From Semisulcospira habei (lineage: Eukaryota > Mollusca > Gastropoda > Semisulcospiridae): a DNA stretch of 64,000 bases. The notes below the pieces were generated by a model. It was not told where the DNA came from, searched no databases, and was given only the letters and a program-made list of their open reading frames with translations. Below, piece after piece: positions 21,747 to 33,356 of this stretch; the first letter of the stretch is position 1, and every line of letters starts with the position of its first letter. Both the position numbers and the translations under genes were made by a program. The DNA is taken from contig BTPG01000004.1 in NCBI GenBank assembly GCA_036245525.1, positions 232,625,813 to 232,689,812 of the forward strand, written 5' to 3'.

Positions 21747-22442
21747 ATGGTAAAATTCTATTCAATACTACCGACGCTTGAGCCGACTGAATCAATTGTG
21801 ATGACTAAAACAACGCTTGCGCCTGATCCACATGTGACAGCTGTGCCAATTGCATCAGATAAAACATTACAGGCAGATGCATTCAGATTAAATAATATTA
21901 CAGAAGCAATTAAATATTTGGAAAGTGAGGAAGCAAAATACTCCAGATGCAAAAGGAGGTATAAGACCATTTTCAATTCTATTCAAAATACTTCAATGGC
22001 TGTTGGTGTCGTTTCAGCTGGATGTTCTGTAGGGGGTATTGTTCTGTTTGCCACAGGAATTGGAAGTATAATTGGAATTGCAGTTGAGGGTGTTAGCGTT
22101 GCTACATGCCTGATATGTTTTGGTTTGGAGGCCATAAACAAGAGGTTTCACACGAAATTACAGAAACATGAAGCGTTGAGTACTTTGGCGGGTGCGAAGC
22201 TGAGCAGTATGAAACTTATTATCAGTAAGGCATTGAATGATAATTGTATTGATGACGAAGAATTTAAGCGGGTCCAGGATGATTTAAATAATTACAAAAA
22301 ACAGAAGTCTGAAATACAAAATAAAATGCGTAGTCAATCTCCTGTGAATGTTGAAGAACTGAAAGCCAATTTTTTAGAGATGGGGAAAAAGATTGGTGTT
22401 CAGGAAACCACAGAAAAACTACACAATCTTTTAAACAAATAA
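21747..22442 (+). CDS. Polinton conserved protein with hydrophobic hairpin (231 aa)
   Basis: Intact ORF starting MVKFYSILPTLEP, preceded by CAATAAAAAAATG. The N terminus is Thr/Pro-rich. A helix with YLESEEAKYSRCKRRYK (about 57-73) precedes two glycine-rich hydrophobic segments (about 84-125; VVSAGCSVGGIVLFATGIG). Helical sequence with Lys/Glu follows to the end. I recall similar proteins with this central Gly-rich hairpin in animal Polintons and mollusc/cnidarian predicted proteins, with no known function. A membrane-active entry or coat protein is one possibility and is inference. Confidence 0.65.
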   Translation: MVKFYSILPTLEPTESIVMTKTTLAPDPHVTAVPIASDKTLQADAFRLNNITEAIKYLESEEAKYSRCKRRYKTIFNSIQNTSMAVGVVSAGCSVGGIVLFATGIGSIIGIAVEGVSVATCLICFGLEAINKRFHTKLQKHEALSTLAGAKLSSMKLIISKALNDNCIDDEEFKRVQDDLNNYKKQKSEIQNKMRSQSPVNVEELKANFLEMGKKIGVQETTEKLHNLLNK

Positions 22443-22468
22443 AAATCAGATTTGGTAATCCTTTAATA

Positions 22469-22561
22469 ATGTCATACACTTCACAGAAAAATGCCGTGCC
22501 ACTTACAACACTTGTGCCTGATTATTTAACCCCATCTGCACCACCGCCAGAGTACTACTGA
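22469..22561 (+). CDS. 30-aa microprotein with overlapping PSAP and PPEY motifs
   Basis: ATG at 22469 (MSYTSQKNAV) and stop TGA 22559-22561, 26 bp after the preceding gene. The C terminus reads TPSAPPPEYY. PSAP is the Tsg101-type late-domain core and PPEY is a PPxY WW-domain (Nedd4) motif; both recruit ESCRT machinery in enveloped viruses, and adenovirus protein VI uses a PPxY. The ORF is very short, so coding status rests on the motif, the in-block position and the AT-rich leader. It might instead be the tail of a larger decayed gene. Confidence 0.45.
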   Translation: MSYTSQKNAVPLTTLVPDYLTPSAPPPEYY

Positions 22562-22817
22562 GAAAATTTTTTTTTTTATTGTCCTTGTATCTTGATAAAA
22601 CTGTCTCAGTGTCTTGGGACTTGAGTCAAGTTGTTGTAAGAACTTAGGGTAAGTACTTGTAAGAACTTAGGGTAAGTAATTAATAAGTTCTTATGGCAAC
22701 ACACTTAAAGGTTACCTCTGCAGGTTTCCAAAAGTTAGTTGTTAATAAGTATTAAGTTTCACTTGGCATCACTTGATCAGGTTCATGTTTAGGTAATGAC
22801 AGAGACAATAGTTATAG
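22562..22817. other. Right flank of Polinton-like element
   Basis: After a T-rich run there is a direct repeat of about 21 bp containing GTAAGAACTTAGGGTAAGTA (about 22635-22680, two copies). No terminal inverted repeat matching the left flank was found, so the right boundary is undefined. Confidence 0.45.
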
Positions 22818-23028
22818 AGAAAGACAATAGGAGACCCGTAAGATAATCAGATCAATAAGGTCGCATCGGTCATACTCATCAGTTTTTTAAAATCAAAGGG
22901 TTGATTCGGTAATAACGGGGGTGTAATGGGGGTCAAAAATTTTAATATTAAAAATGACGTAATTTAATGACGGATGCAGCATTATTGAATTCATTGTCTT
23001 ACGAGTCTCCTATTGTCTTTCTCTGCCC
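22818..23028. mobile_element. MITE with about 55-bp imperfect inverted repeats
   Basis: The left arm begins AGAGAAAGACAATAGGAGAC and the right arm ends with its complement GTCTCCTATTGTCTTTCTCT. The complementarity continues inward (AGATCAATAAGGTCGCATC against its partner before CATTGTCTTACG). It is 211 bp with no ORF, a non-autonomous DNA transposon type. Target duplication is uncertain. Confidence 0.72.
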
Positions 23029-23042
23029 ACTATCCTTCGGAT

Positions 23043-23080
23043 GCCAAGCTAATCTGGCACTACCCTTGAAATATCATGGT
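23043..23080. repeat. Half copy of hairpin MITE family H
   Basis: AAGCTAATCTGGCACTACCC then TTGAAATATCATG resembles one arm of the palindromes at 52677 and 59646. A further related half lies at about 4168-4202. Confidence 0.5.
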
Positions 23081-23160
23081 CAATGCATTTCCTGCAACTG
23101 GTACATATTCGTTAAGTAACACTTCAAAATGTGAGAAATGCACCCGTGGTGATAACAGGG

Positions 23161-23645
23161 TTAATTTGTTATGTTGATATTAATAATAATAATTAATAAT
23201 TACGGTATTTATAATGCGCTTATCTTATAATAATTATAACTCTAAGCGCGCACTCACAACTCGCACACGCATGCGCACGCTTTAGACAATGACTCACGTA
23301 ACACAAATAGTGAAGATACATTAGGACGGTCAGCTTGGGCTGGGGAGTGTGGTGATATAGTGCTAGAACTGTTGAAAGAGATGAGTTTTGAGGGCAGACT
23401 GGAAGGAGGAGAGCGAGTGTTTCTGACGGAGAGAGAGTGGGAGAGTGTTCCAGGTGGTTGGACCGTATACTGAGAAAGAGTGGGGGCCGAAAGTGCTGAG
23501 TTTGGTGCGGGGGATGAGGAGGCGGAGAGGGTCAGAGGCGGAGCGGAGGGAGCGGGGAGGAGTGTAGGGGTGAAGTAAGTTGGAGAGATACGCAGGAGCG
23601 TAGTTGTTCAGGGATTTGTAGCAGAGAGATTTCAGGTTATTGCAA
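23161..23645 (-). mobile_element. 5'-truncated LINE fragment, family C2 (RT C terminus and 3' UTR)
   Basis: The minus-strand frame has SLCYKSLNNYAPAYLSNLLH and ends LKTHLFQQF, like the longer copy at 35168-37296. The 3' UTR has GATAAGCGCATTATAAATAC and an ATT-rich tail. It inserted only about 10 bp past the exon C donor site, so intron sequence between them is minimal. Confidence 0.85.
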
Positions 23646-23655
23646 TCGCGCCTAC

Positions 23656-23846
23656 CCGGCGGCCCCCAGAGAAACACCCGCGGCAGCCCGGGCCTGTTGA
23701 CAAGCTCCACTTGATCAGGGTAGAGAGTCAACATGGACAGCGTCAGTCCTGTCAGCGCCACGGCCTCCGACTGTGTTCTCAGTTCCACAACACGACGTGG
23801 GGTGGTCACCGTCGGTATCTCAATCGTTGTTGCCGGGCCACAGAAC
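23656..23846 (-). CDS. Exon C of NERD-like nuclease / P-loop ATPase gene
   Basis: Read from 23846 to 23656. Acceptor TCTCAG, donor GTAGGC. It begins with one base finishing the codon left open by exon B (AG then G), has 63 codons and leaves one base. The sequence includes RVVELRTQSEAVALTGLTLS, then LYPDQVELVNRPGLPRVF and ends LWGPPG, the first half of Walker A. Joined phase (one base then GT) fits exon D exactly. This domain order (linker, then beta-strand FLW, then P-loop) is normal for a P-loop NTPase. Intron to D is 20.2 kb and holds the virus-like element. Confidence 0.8.
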
Positions 23847-24316
23847 CTGAGACAGCAGGCACAATGAGTGAAGCTCGAGCAAACAGCAAGGAAATCATGA
23901 AATGAAGAACAACAAACAACGCACGTGCCAAAGTGTCAACACACATGCACGCAAGAATATTCACCTTGCACACCGCCTGTCCCACCCGTCTGGGTGCTTT
24001 GTGAGTCTAAAGGTGGGGGTGTTGTTTGGGGGGGGGGGGGGGGGGAGGCAGTATAGCCTAACATCATGACTCTAGATTGACTTTTTTTCGGTTTTTGTGA
24101 CTGCAGTTTTTCTTTTTGTATCTTCGTGATCCGTGACAAAAGTCGTCATGAAATGTGAAAGCCAAAAGTAGATGATCATGATTCGTGAAAACGACCTGGT
24201 TATTTTGTGAAACGTGGAAGGCTGTCAAAAACAACTGCTGATGCATCTCGCTTTGAGGCTGTGACAGTGTGCCTTTCGTTACCCAGCAGTTTGTGCCCAG
24301 CATACTATGGACTATG
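23847..24316. other. Intron B-C, left part
   Basis: Contains a poly-G run at about 24029-24046. No gene or transposon recognised. Confidence 0.45.
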
Positions 24317-24543
24317 TCAAGCATGTATCCGTCTGTAATCAGTTGACATTGAGTATCATAAATCCAGACCAAAAAGGTGACTGCCAAGCATGACTGCCAA
24401 GGAGTTGCCACATTCCTTCTGCATATGAAGATAAGTAGCGGCTAATGTCTCTGTTTGTTTGTCTATTTTGACAAAGGGTATTTACCCGAAATATTAATAT
24501 ATTGTGTTGTACCGTTTTTTCTAAGCGTGTTTCTTTCTCCGTT

Positions 24544-24720
24544 GGGTACTTCATTGAGTATCATCAGCCTATTTCTTTGTCAAGCATGTATCCGTCTGTA
24601 ATCAGTTGACGTTGAGTATCATCAGCCTATTTCTTTGTCAAGCATGTATCCGTCTGTAATCAGTTGACGTTGAGTATCATCAGCCTATTTCTTTGTCAGG
24701 CATGTATCCGTCTGTAATCG
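24544..24720. repeat. 58-bp tandem repeat, about 3 copies
   Basis: The unit includes GTCAAGCATGTATCCGTCTG and TAATCAGTTGACGTTGAGTA. A diverged further copy lies at 24317-24365, separated by unrelated sequence. Confidence 0.88.
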
Positions 24721-24827
24721 CAAAAGTTCACCGTCTTCGATTGACGGCCAGTTTAACAGCGTCACACTACAGACACATCTGGGCACTTTTCTGTATGACG
24801 TCATTTTCTAAGATCACACACACACAC

Positions 24828-24938
<111 letters not shown>

Positions 24939-25064
24939 ATGACAATGACAATGACAATGATTCTTTATTTTACAACGGTGAAAGTTTTGGCTGGCACAAC
25001 CATTTTTCGAACTTGCCGTTGCTAATCTACAAATAATGCACAAAGTGTGAAAATATTATATGAG

Positions 25065-25096
<32 letters not shown>

Positions 25097-25152
25097 GAAT
25101 AAATGATATAAAAACAAAACAAAACCAGCAACAACAACAACAACAAAAACGT

Positions 25153-25154
<2 letters not shown>

Positions 25155-25230
<76 letters not shown>
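25155..25230. repeat. (CA)n microsatellite inside LINE copy 2 3' UTR
   Basis: Equivalent to the GT tract in the other two LINE copies. Confidence 0.9.
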
Positions 25231-25237
<7 letters not shown>

Positions 25238-25407
25238 CTGAGTATTATAGGGTCGCAGTGAAAGTATTAAGATAATGACGTGAGGTAATTGAAAATACTG
25301 GCTCTAAAATACGAAAGGGTTGTTGCTGTTGTAACTTTCCTAGGCAAATTGTTCCACAGGCTATAGCCTGAGAACGCTAAACTTGTCTTGTAGAGATCGA
25401 TTCTAGG

Positions 25408-27503
25408 TCATGGTACAATAATGAATTGCCTTGATCTTGAGTACGTTGGTGATGGAAAGGAAAATAGTTTCTTAATATAATCAGGCATTTTGCTATTCAA
25501 TGTTTTGAACATAATTATTCCCTTATTGTACATTAAGTGATTTTTCAGGGGAAGAATCTCCAAGGTTTTCAGTTTATTATCGGTAGTTGAGTTAGGATCA
25601 GGTAGGATAAGTTTTGCGGCTCTACGATGAAGAGAGTTCAGTCTCTTCAATTGGACCTCGCTTGCTCCATCCCACACTGTAGAAGCATAGTCGATATGTG
25701 ACCTGATGTGGGCGTTAAAGAACAGTTTACGTGTTTCTACATCAGTGATATATTTTAATTTGGCTAAAATGTAAAGTTTCTTTGATATTATGTTGCATAT
25801 GTTAGTAATATGACACTGCTATTTAAACTGGTTATCTACAGTAACACCGAGAAGACGATGTTCTGTTACTTGACTGATGGGTTTTCCTTGAAGAGACAAG
25901 CTGAGTGAGAGAGAGCCTAGCTGGTGCTTTTGACGGGTACTTAATACCATACATTCAGTCTTCGCTGGGTTTAGGATCATGGAGTTGTTACTACACCAGC
26001 TGTCAATGTCTTGTAGTGCGCTTTGTAGGCGTGTATCAATAATAGATAAATCCTCGTCGGGCATGTGTATTGCAGCATCATCCGCGAACATATCGCATGA
26101 AACATTTTGATCGTTAATTGTGAGCGGAAGGTCGTTAATGAACAAACAAAATAAAAGAGGGCCTAAAATAGAGCCCTGGGGCACGCCATGCTTGACTAAG
26201 CGGTGATTAGAATATGTACCATTAAGAAGGACTTTTTGTCTTCTGTCATCCAAGTAGGATTTGAAGAACGTGGCAGCGCTGTTGGTGTACAACGAAATTT
26301 TCTTTATCAATATATCATAGTTTACTAAATCAAAAGCTTTACGGAAGTCTAAAAAGACTACACCTGTTAGTTTGGATTCATTGATAGATGCTAACCAGGT
26401 GTCTGTCATCCTAATCAGCGCGGTATGGCAGGAATGGTTTGGTCTGAAACCTGACTGCAATGGATGGATAAGATTTCGGTTTTCTAAATATTTAGATAGA
26501 TGTTTATGAATATGCCTCTCTAAAGGCTTTGACAAAACTGGTAGTAATGAAATGGGACGAAAATTATTAATTTCACTTACATCTTTTGATTTTGGTAGTG
26601 GGATTACTTTTGCATCTTTAAATACATCCGGAAAACAGTTTTGTTTTATACAGAGATTATAGATGTACGTGAGACTCTCAACGATATATGGGAGAGATGT
26701 CTTGAGTATTTTTGAGCTGATCTCATCAGGCCCGGATGACTTTTTATTTTCCATCGAGGTAATTAATCTGCCCACTTCATGAACCGCTATAGGCGGTATG
26801 ATGAAAGGTTCGTTGTTTTTATTTTTCTGGTTACAGTAGTCTAGTAATTTGTCTGGACAAATATACTCATGTGAGTTATTTCCCAGTGGCATTAGTGATT
26901 CCGCCACAGAGACAAAATGGTCGTTAAAACTGTTTGCAGTGAGGTGGGGTGGTAAAGACGCACTACTTTTATTTGTACCTTTGGTTACTAAATTTATGGC
27001 ACGCCATACAGTGGAGGAGTCTTTACTTTGCTTAACTACCTTACTGAAGAGAGATTTTCTTGCTTCTAAAACCATTGATTTTACGCGATTACGCTGTGTT
27101 TTGTATTCAGCAAAACGCTTCGTTTTTTTTAGCTCGTCCCTGTGTTCCATAGCCTCTATCAGATCCGCAGTTAGCCAGGGTGGTAAGGCGGCGTACTTAA
27201 CTCTCTTTTGCTTCAGGGGCGCGTGTTTATTCAGCACACCGAGAAAGACGCGGTACCAGGTGTCCAATGCTTTGTTTGGGTCACTATCGTTATAAACGTC
27301 CGTGAACTGTGCTCTATCTAAATCAGTCAAAAAGGCAATTTCATTAAAGTTTTTAAATGATCTATAAGTGATGCACGTGTGACCTTGCTTTTTCATTTTT
27401 GGAAGTTTTGACAGCCATATGCAGCTAACTGGATAGTGGTCGCTGACACTCAGACTATCAACTTGAGTGTTGCTAACTGCGAGAGGTTTGTTGGTATAGA
27501 TAT
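25408..27503 (-). pseudogene. LINE copy 2 ORF2: end of endonuclease, RT and C-terminal domain, one nonsense codon
   Basis: One frame runs from the LTR junction to 25408 and is broken only by TAG at 25819-25821, where copy 1 has Trp in QLKW. The RT has FRPNHSCHTALIR, VVFLDFRKAFDLVN, GVPQGSILGPLLF and FADDAAIHM. The C-terminal part has WDGASEVQLKRLNSLHRRA. Clear homology to copy 1. The upstream endonuclease piece lies across the solo LTR at 28414-28940. Confidence 0.88.
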
Positions 27504-28409
27504 TGTCACAGAGTGAAAATTATGATAGCTAGGGTTAATAGGGAGGATAAGGGTTAAAAAGGTGGGATCGAAGTCCAGGTACGAGGTAGTGATCGAAACG
27601 GAGTATAATCGTAATCCGCAAGGCTTGACCCAGAAAAACACGGCCACGTGGATACTGGTTATCTAAGAACCGGGTGGCACGAGTGTCCAAAACAAGGGAA
27701 AGGTCGGTCGAGTGGAAACTCTGACTCAAGACTTTTGGTCGCGTCCACATAAGAGCATGAAAGGTCGGTTGATTGGGGAAAGCAATGACGCAGGACACAT
27801 GTAACTAGAGGTAATTAGAAAGGTATATAAAGAATGGTCGGTGTGCGTTTCGAAGAGAGCTCCGTTGCGGAAGTGACACGCTGTGGCATCCTCGAGACAA
27901 CACACCGACCACCATCATGATTTCAAGTCGACGCCTCATTGTTAGGTGAGCATGACTTGAGTTATCTTTGTATCCCATGCTAGAAGTAAATATGATGATG
28001 TAAACTCTTTACTCTCTCCTTATGTCTGTGAATGCTTGGAGTGTGAATGATCCTGTTTGTAATTCGTAGTGTGCTCCGATTGTCACTGTTACATGTTGTC
28101 TTGGTTAGTCGTTGTGACGTTAGTTGTCGTGTCATTAGTTGTTGCATGTGATGATTAGCTAAGGTACATGAGTCTGACATGACGGAAGCCTGATTAGTGT
28201 CCTCAGCCACCGTACCTCTCAGATAAGCGAGTCGGCACCAACTCTTTGGTCGTACTACGAACTGACACTGTAACGGTCAGCCTGATAGGTGGTGCTTCGC
28301 GCACTTATGTAGTAGCGGCTTCATAAGGAGATACGTACTCTAGAATCCCCAAGAGTATTATCAAGTCATTGACATGTTAATTGGTTGATCCTTAAACGGC
28401 TGAGTGATA
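27504..28409 (+). mobile_element. Solo LTR, family L, copy B (TSD ATAT)
   Basis: Starts TGTCACAGAG, ends GAGTGATA, flanked by ATAT (27500-27503 and 28410-28413). It inserted into the endonuclease domain of LINE copy 2: the reading of IIDHI on one side continues to YTNKP on the other in the intact relatives. TATATAAA lies at 27824-27831. Internal blocks shared with copy A include GAATGGTCGGTG, CCTCAGCCACCGTACCTCTC and CTTAAACGGCTGAGTGATA. No internal genes, so it is a solo LTR. Confidence 0.85.
27824..27831 (+). promoter_or_regulatory. TATA box of solo LTR B
   Basis: TATATAAA at the position equivalent to the TATA box of LTR A, followed by the same GAATGGTCGGTG block. Confidence 0.6.
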
Positions 28410-28413
28410 ATAT

Positions 28414-29051
<638 letters not shown>

Positions 29052-29270
29052 GATGATGATGATGATGAAACTTTATTTATCAACGGTAAAAAGTTTTGAC
29101 AGAAACAAATCGTCATTTTACAAACTTGCCGTTGCTAACATCTACAAGATAAAATAGATTAAAAGATAATAATAATAATAAAGAATTATATTTACACATA
29201 TTATTTCATGCAACAATAAATTTAAAAAAAAAATGACACAAAATAACAACACTTAACATTCATCTTATAC

Positions 29271-29376
<106 letters not shown>

Positions 29377-29451
29377 AACAATATAGATAAATACATAATT
29401 ATATTACATAAAAGCATTAACCATCAGGGTTTGTTTAAATGCCCAGTGTTG

Positions 29452-29952
29452 TTATGTTTGGCTCATCAGGTAATCGAAAAGTTTCGTTTTAAAGATTCCA
29501 AGTGAGGCTATAGTCTTCAAATGTGCAGGAATAGTGTTCCATACAAACGGTCCAGAAAAGGTTAAACTAGTTTTAAAGAGGTCAATTCTAGGCAGAGGTA
29601 GGGGTAAAGTATTGTTCCTTGAGGACCGTTCGCGTTCTTGCTGTGGCACAAATTTGGTGGTTAGATACTGCGGTGTCATGTTATTTAATATCTTGTGCAT
29701 GAGGATGCATTTGTTGAAACTAAGTTGTTGACGCAGGCCGAGAATGTTTAGATGTCTAAATTTGTCTGTGGTAGGAATGGGCCGCGTATCTATCATTTTG
29801 ACAGCTCTTTTATATATCGAGTTTAACCTGTTCATGTGAACATCACTACAACCGTCCCACACTGTGGAGACATAATCAACGTGAGACTTGATATGGGCAT
29901 GAAAAAGCAGTTTACGAGTATGTGTATCCGTTACTTGTCTAAGCTGGGACAA
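29452..29952 (-). pseudogene. LINE copy 3 RT C-terminal fragment
   Basis: 167-residue open frame of the post-RT C-terminal region, ending LFDYLMSQT. It lacks the catalytic part because of 5' truncation. Confidence 0.8.
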
Positions 29953-29994
29953 CAGGAAAGTGTTTTTAGCAATGGTTTTACAGACTGTATTTAT

Positions 29995-29998
<4 letters not shown>

Positions 29999-30090
<92 letters not shown>
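29999..30090. repeat. (GA)n microsatellite at 5' side of LINE copy 3
   Basis: Pure GA tract directly at the 5' truncation point of copy 3. Confidence 0.93.
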
Positions 30091-30091
<1 letters not shown>

Positions 30092-31600
30092 TGTCATTGG
30101 CTATGTTTAAAAAAACATAATCACACAGGGTTTACTAAATGTTTCAGTACGAGGGTAAGCTTGTAAGATAAGCGGTTCCTTTTGTTTACGTTTTCTCATC
30201 AGTAGCAAATTATCTTCGGCTTATAATTTGGTCCAGTTTTGTAAGAAGTGTCAGCTTTCACTTCATTTCGATCGCTTTACAAACAGTTGCACTCACCCAA
30301 GATCAACTTTGGATTGAATCGAGAGAGAATACACCCTCCTGGATTCCTTCAAAGAAGCAAACCGCAAAATATGTTCACAATAATTCCTTTGGTTGTCTGA
30401 CAATTGTTCGGTCCTAGATTTCGTCCGTACTTTATGCGATTCCAACAGCGATGAGTTGTTTTCCATTCACTTGCCCCATTTTACTTTCCCGCCGGCTTTC
30501 ACTTCTGCCATGTTTTGAACAGATTATGAACATAAAATGACGTAATAACCTAGACGGGTGTAAAGAGATTACGACATTACGTCACACTGATGTGACGTCA
30601 GGCCGCCAGATGAGACGTTTGTAAACAAAAGGTAATGTTTTGCGTGTTGGTTTGTGTTGACAAAGCGGTGGCTATTGTTTCCTATGCTTTTCGCCACTGA
30701 CTTGCCTAGTACTTGTTCTTCTTGAATCATTGTGGCCGCTGCCGTTTGTTATACAGACCCACACAGCCAGGCACAAATAAAACATCCCACATTCCTTTTC
30801 ACTTCGCGATTTTTGGATGTATATAACCAGTTTATGGAGACGGGCTCCACGAGTGTGTTGCGATAAATAGTACTAGACTAATGCCCCCGCATACTGAGGA
30901 AGACCCTGCTCTGCGGCCTACGACTTCTGTTTTCTTACAACGCAAATATCAGCAAGACAGCAGACGATATCGGGCACAAGGACGTAGATCAAACTCTGCG
31001 CTTCTGTATTAAAAGCCCGGACAAACACAAGATGGAGAAACAAACAACACAACACACGATCGCATTCGCATGTTTGTCCGGGCATTTAATCCACTAATTT
31101 AGTCCAAAAACGCGCGTTTTATCATTATTATTTTGTATTTATTTTATTGTTTTACCTACTTCTGGAAACAAATTAGGTTGGTAATTTTGTAGCATCAGCA
31201 TTAGTATTAAGTGAGTGTGTTCCTATGTAAGCGCGAATAATTAGCGTTGCCTACTTTACCAGTCCACAATATCTAATTCGGACATTTCTACGACGCGGCA
31301 GCCTACGGATACACCTGCCCGTCTTTTGATATGACGTCATTGCTAGGAGCGACACAGTGTCTTTAGAAGTCAAGATATGTTACGTTAATATACAGATCAC
31401 TTTCTTGGTCCCGCGAGGGGAAACTTAAAGTCTGCTCGTACACAATACAAACGGAATACAATGCATACACATCACGTACAACATGACAACCATTACAGCA
31501 AAGTTTATTAAATAGTAAATGAAAAAGAAAGACTTGAAACAAGAAAAATCTATCACATAATTCCAGTATCACACAAACGCAGGCAGGCACTCATACGGAC

Positions 31601-31601
<1 letters not shown>
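30091..31601. other. Intron B-C, middle part, low repeat content
   Basis: The least repetitive stretch of the intron, with no gene recognised. It contains a 13-bp perfect inverted repeat GCCCGGACAAACA (31014-31026) and complement (31071-31083) around a 44-bp loop, possibly a small MITE or structured site. Confidence 0.5.
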
Positions 31602-31668
<67 letters not shown>

Positions 31669-31752
31669 ACACACACACACTCACACGCACACACACATAC
31701 ACACACACACACATACACACACACACACACACACACATACAGACACACACAT
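31602..31752. repeat. (CA)n microsatellite
   Basis: CA tract with CATACA and CTCACACG interruptions. Confidence 0.93.
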
Positions 31753-31785
31753 CCCCCCTCTCCGACAATGTTCCAGAAGCAATGG

Positions 31786-32524
31786 ACACGTCGTACATTA
31801 CAATGAGCAATGCTAAGATTAGCTACAGATTTCACAACAAGATTGAGGATCCCACAATATAAGCAAGGGACATGTCGTACATTACAATGAGCAATGCTAA
31901 GATTAGCTACAGATTTCACAACAAGATGGAGGATCCCACAATATAAGCAAGGGACACGTCGTACATTACAATGAGCAATGCTAAGATTAGCTACAGATTT
32001 CACAACAAGATTGAGGATCCGACAATATAAGCAAGGGACATGTCGTACATTACAATGAGCAATGCTAAGATTAGCTACAGATTTCAGAACAAGATCCCAC
32101 AATATAAGCAAGGGACATGTCGTACATTACAACGAGCAATGCTAAGATTAGCTACAGATTTCAGAACAAGATTGAGGATCGGACAATATAAGCAAGGGAC
32201 ATGTCGTACATTACAATGAGCAATGCTAAGATTAGCTACAGATTTCACAACAAGATTGAGGATCCGACAATATAAGCAAGGGACATGTCGTACATTACAA
32301 TGAGCAATGCTAAGATTAGCTACAGATTTCAGAACAAGATCCCACAATATAAGCAAGGGACATGTCGTACATTACAACGAGCAATGCTAAGATTAGCTAC
32401 AGATTTCACAACAAGATTGAGGATCGGACAATATAAGCAAGGGACACGTCGTACATTACAACGAGCAATGCTAAGATTAGCTACAGATTTCACAACAAGA
32501 TTGAGGATCAGACAATTTAAGAAC
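31786..32524. repeat. 84/75-bp tandem repeat, about 9 copies
   Basis: The unit contains GTCGTACATTACAATGAGCA, GATTAGCTACAGATTTCACA and ATATAAGCAAGGGACA. Two length forms alternate: some units lack a 9-bp piece (ATTGAGGAT). Transition into the next VNTR is direct. Confidence 0.92.
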
Positions 32525-33207
32525 ATGAGATCACAGATGACTACTTGTATCACTAATCATGAGATCACAGATGACTACTTGTATCACTAATCATGAGATC
32601 ACAGATGACTACTTGTATCACTAATCATGAGATCACAGATGACTACTTGTATCACTAATCATGAGATCACAGATGACTACTTGTATCACTAATCATGAGA
32701 TCACAGATGACTACTTGTATCACTAATCATGAGATCACAGATGACTACTTGTATCACTAATCATGAGATCACAGATGACGACTTGTATCACTAATCATGA
32801 GATCACAGATGACTATTTGTATCACTAATCATGAGATCACAGATGACTACTTGTATCACTAATCATGAGACCACAGATGACTACTTGTATCACTAATCAT
32901 GAGATCACAGATGACTACTTGTATCACTAATCATGAGATCACAGATGACTACTTGTATCACTAATCATGAGATCACAGATGACTACTTGTATCACTAATC
33001 ATGAGATCACAGATGACTACTTGTATCACTAATCATGAGATCACAGATGACTACTTGTATCACTAATCATGAGATCACAGATGACGACTTGTATCACTAA
33101 TCATGAGATCACAGATGACTACTTGTATCACTAATCATGAGATCACAGATGGCTACTTGTATCACTAATCATGAGATCACAGATGACTACTTGTATCACT
33201 AATCATG
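32525..33207. repeat. 34-bp tandem repeat, about 20 copies
   Basis: The unit is ATGAGATCACAGATGACTAC followed by TTGTATCACTAATC. Very uniform, with single-base variants (GACGAC, CTATTT, GACCAC, GGCTAC). It ends in a C-rich run at 33208-33221. Confidence 0.95.
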
Positions 33208-33356
33208 CCCCCCCCCCCCCCACCACTCCCCGGAAACACTGAAATATATTTTCATCGAAAACAACAGCTGTTTTGAAGAAAAATGTTACCCCAGTGCGGA
33301 AGAACTTTTGTGACAGAATGGACTCAGTGTCAGCTGAGACGTCCCTCAAAACGCGC

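Larger units (their letters stand above)
8721..22561. mobile_element. Polinton/Maverick-like endogenous virus (adintovirus-like), about 13.8 kb coding span
   Basis: A compact block of about 14 ORFs carries the diagnostic Polinton set: retroviral-type DDE integrase, protein-primed family B DNA polymerase, FtsK/HerA-type packaging ATPase and double-jelly-roll major capsid protein. A candidate penton and several small proteins that I recall as typical of animal Polintons are also present. Layout: + block 8721-11360, - block 17103-11316, + gene 17540-18805, - pair 20057-18782, + block 20083-22561. Genes are tightly packed and often start at ATAAAAATG. Several genes carry frameshifts, so this copy is probably not functional. 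No terminal repeats or adenain-type protease were found. It lies inside intron C-D of the host nuclease/ATPase gene. Confidence 0.9.

Noticed and set aside
31569..32590. ORFs with repeated VANLSIAHCNVRHVPCLYC
   Set aside because: Translation of the 84/75-bp tandem repeat; the ends coincide with repeat ends.
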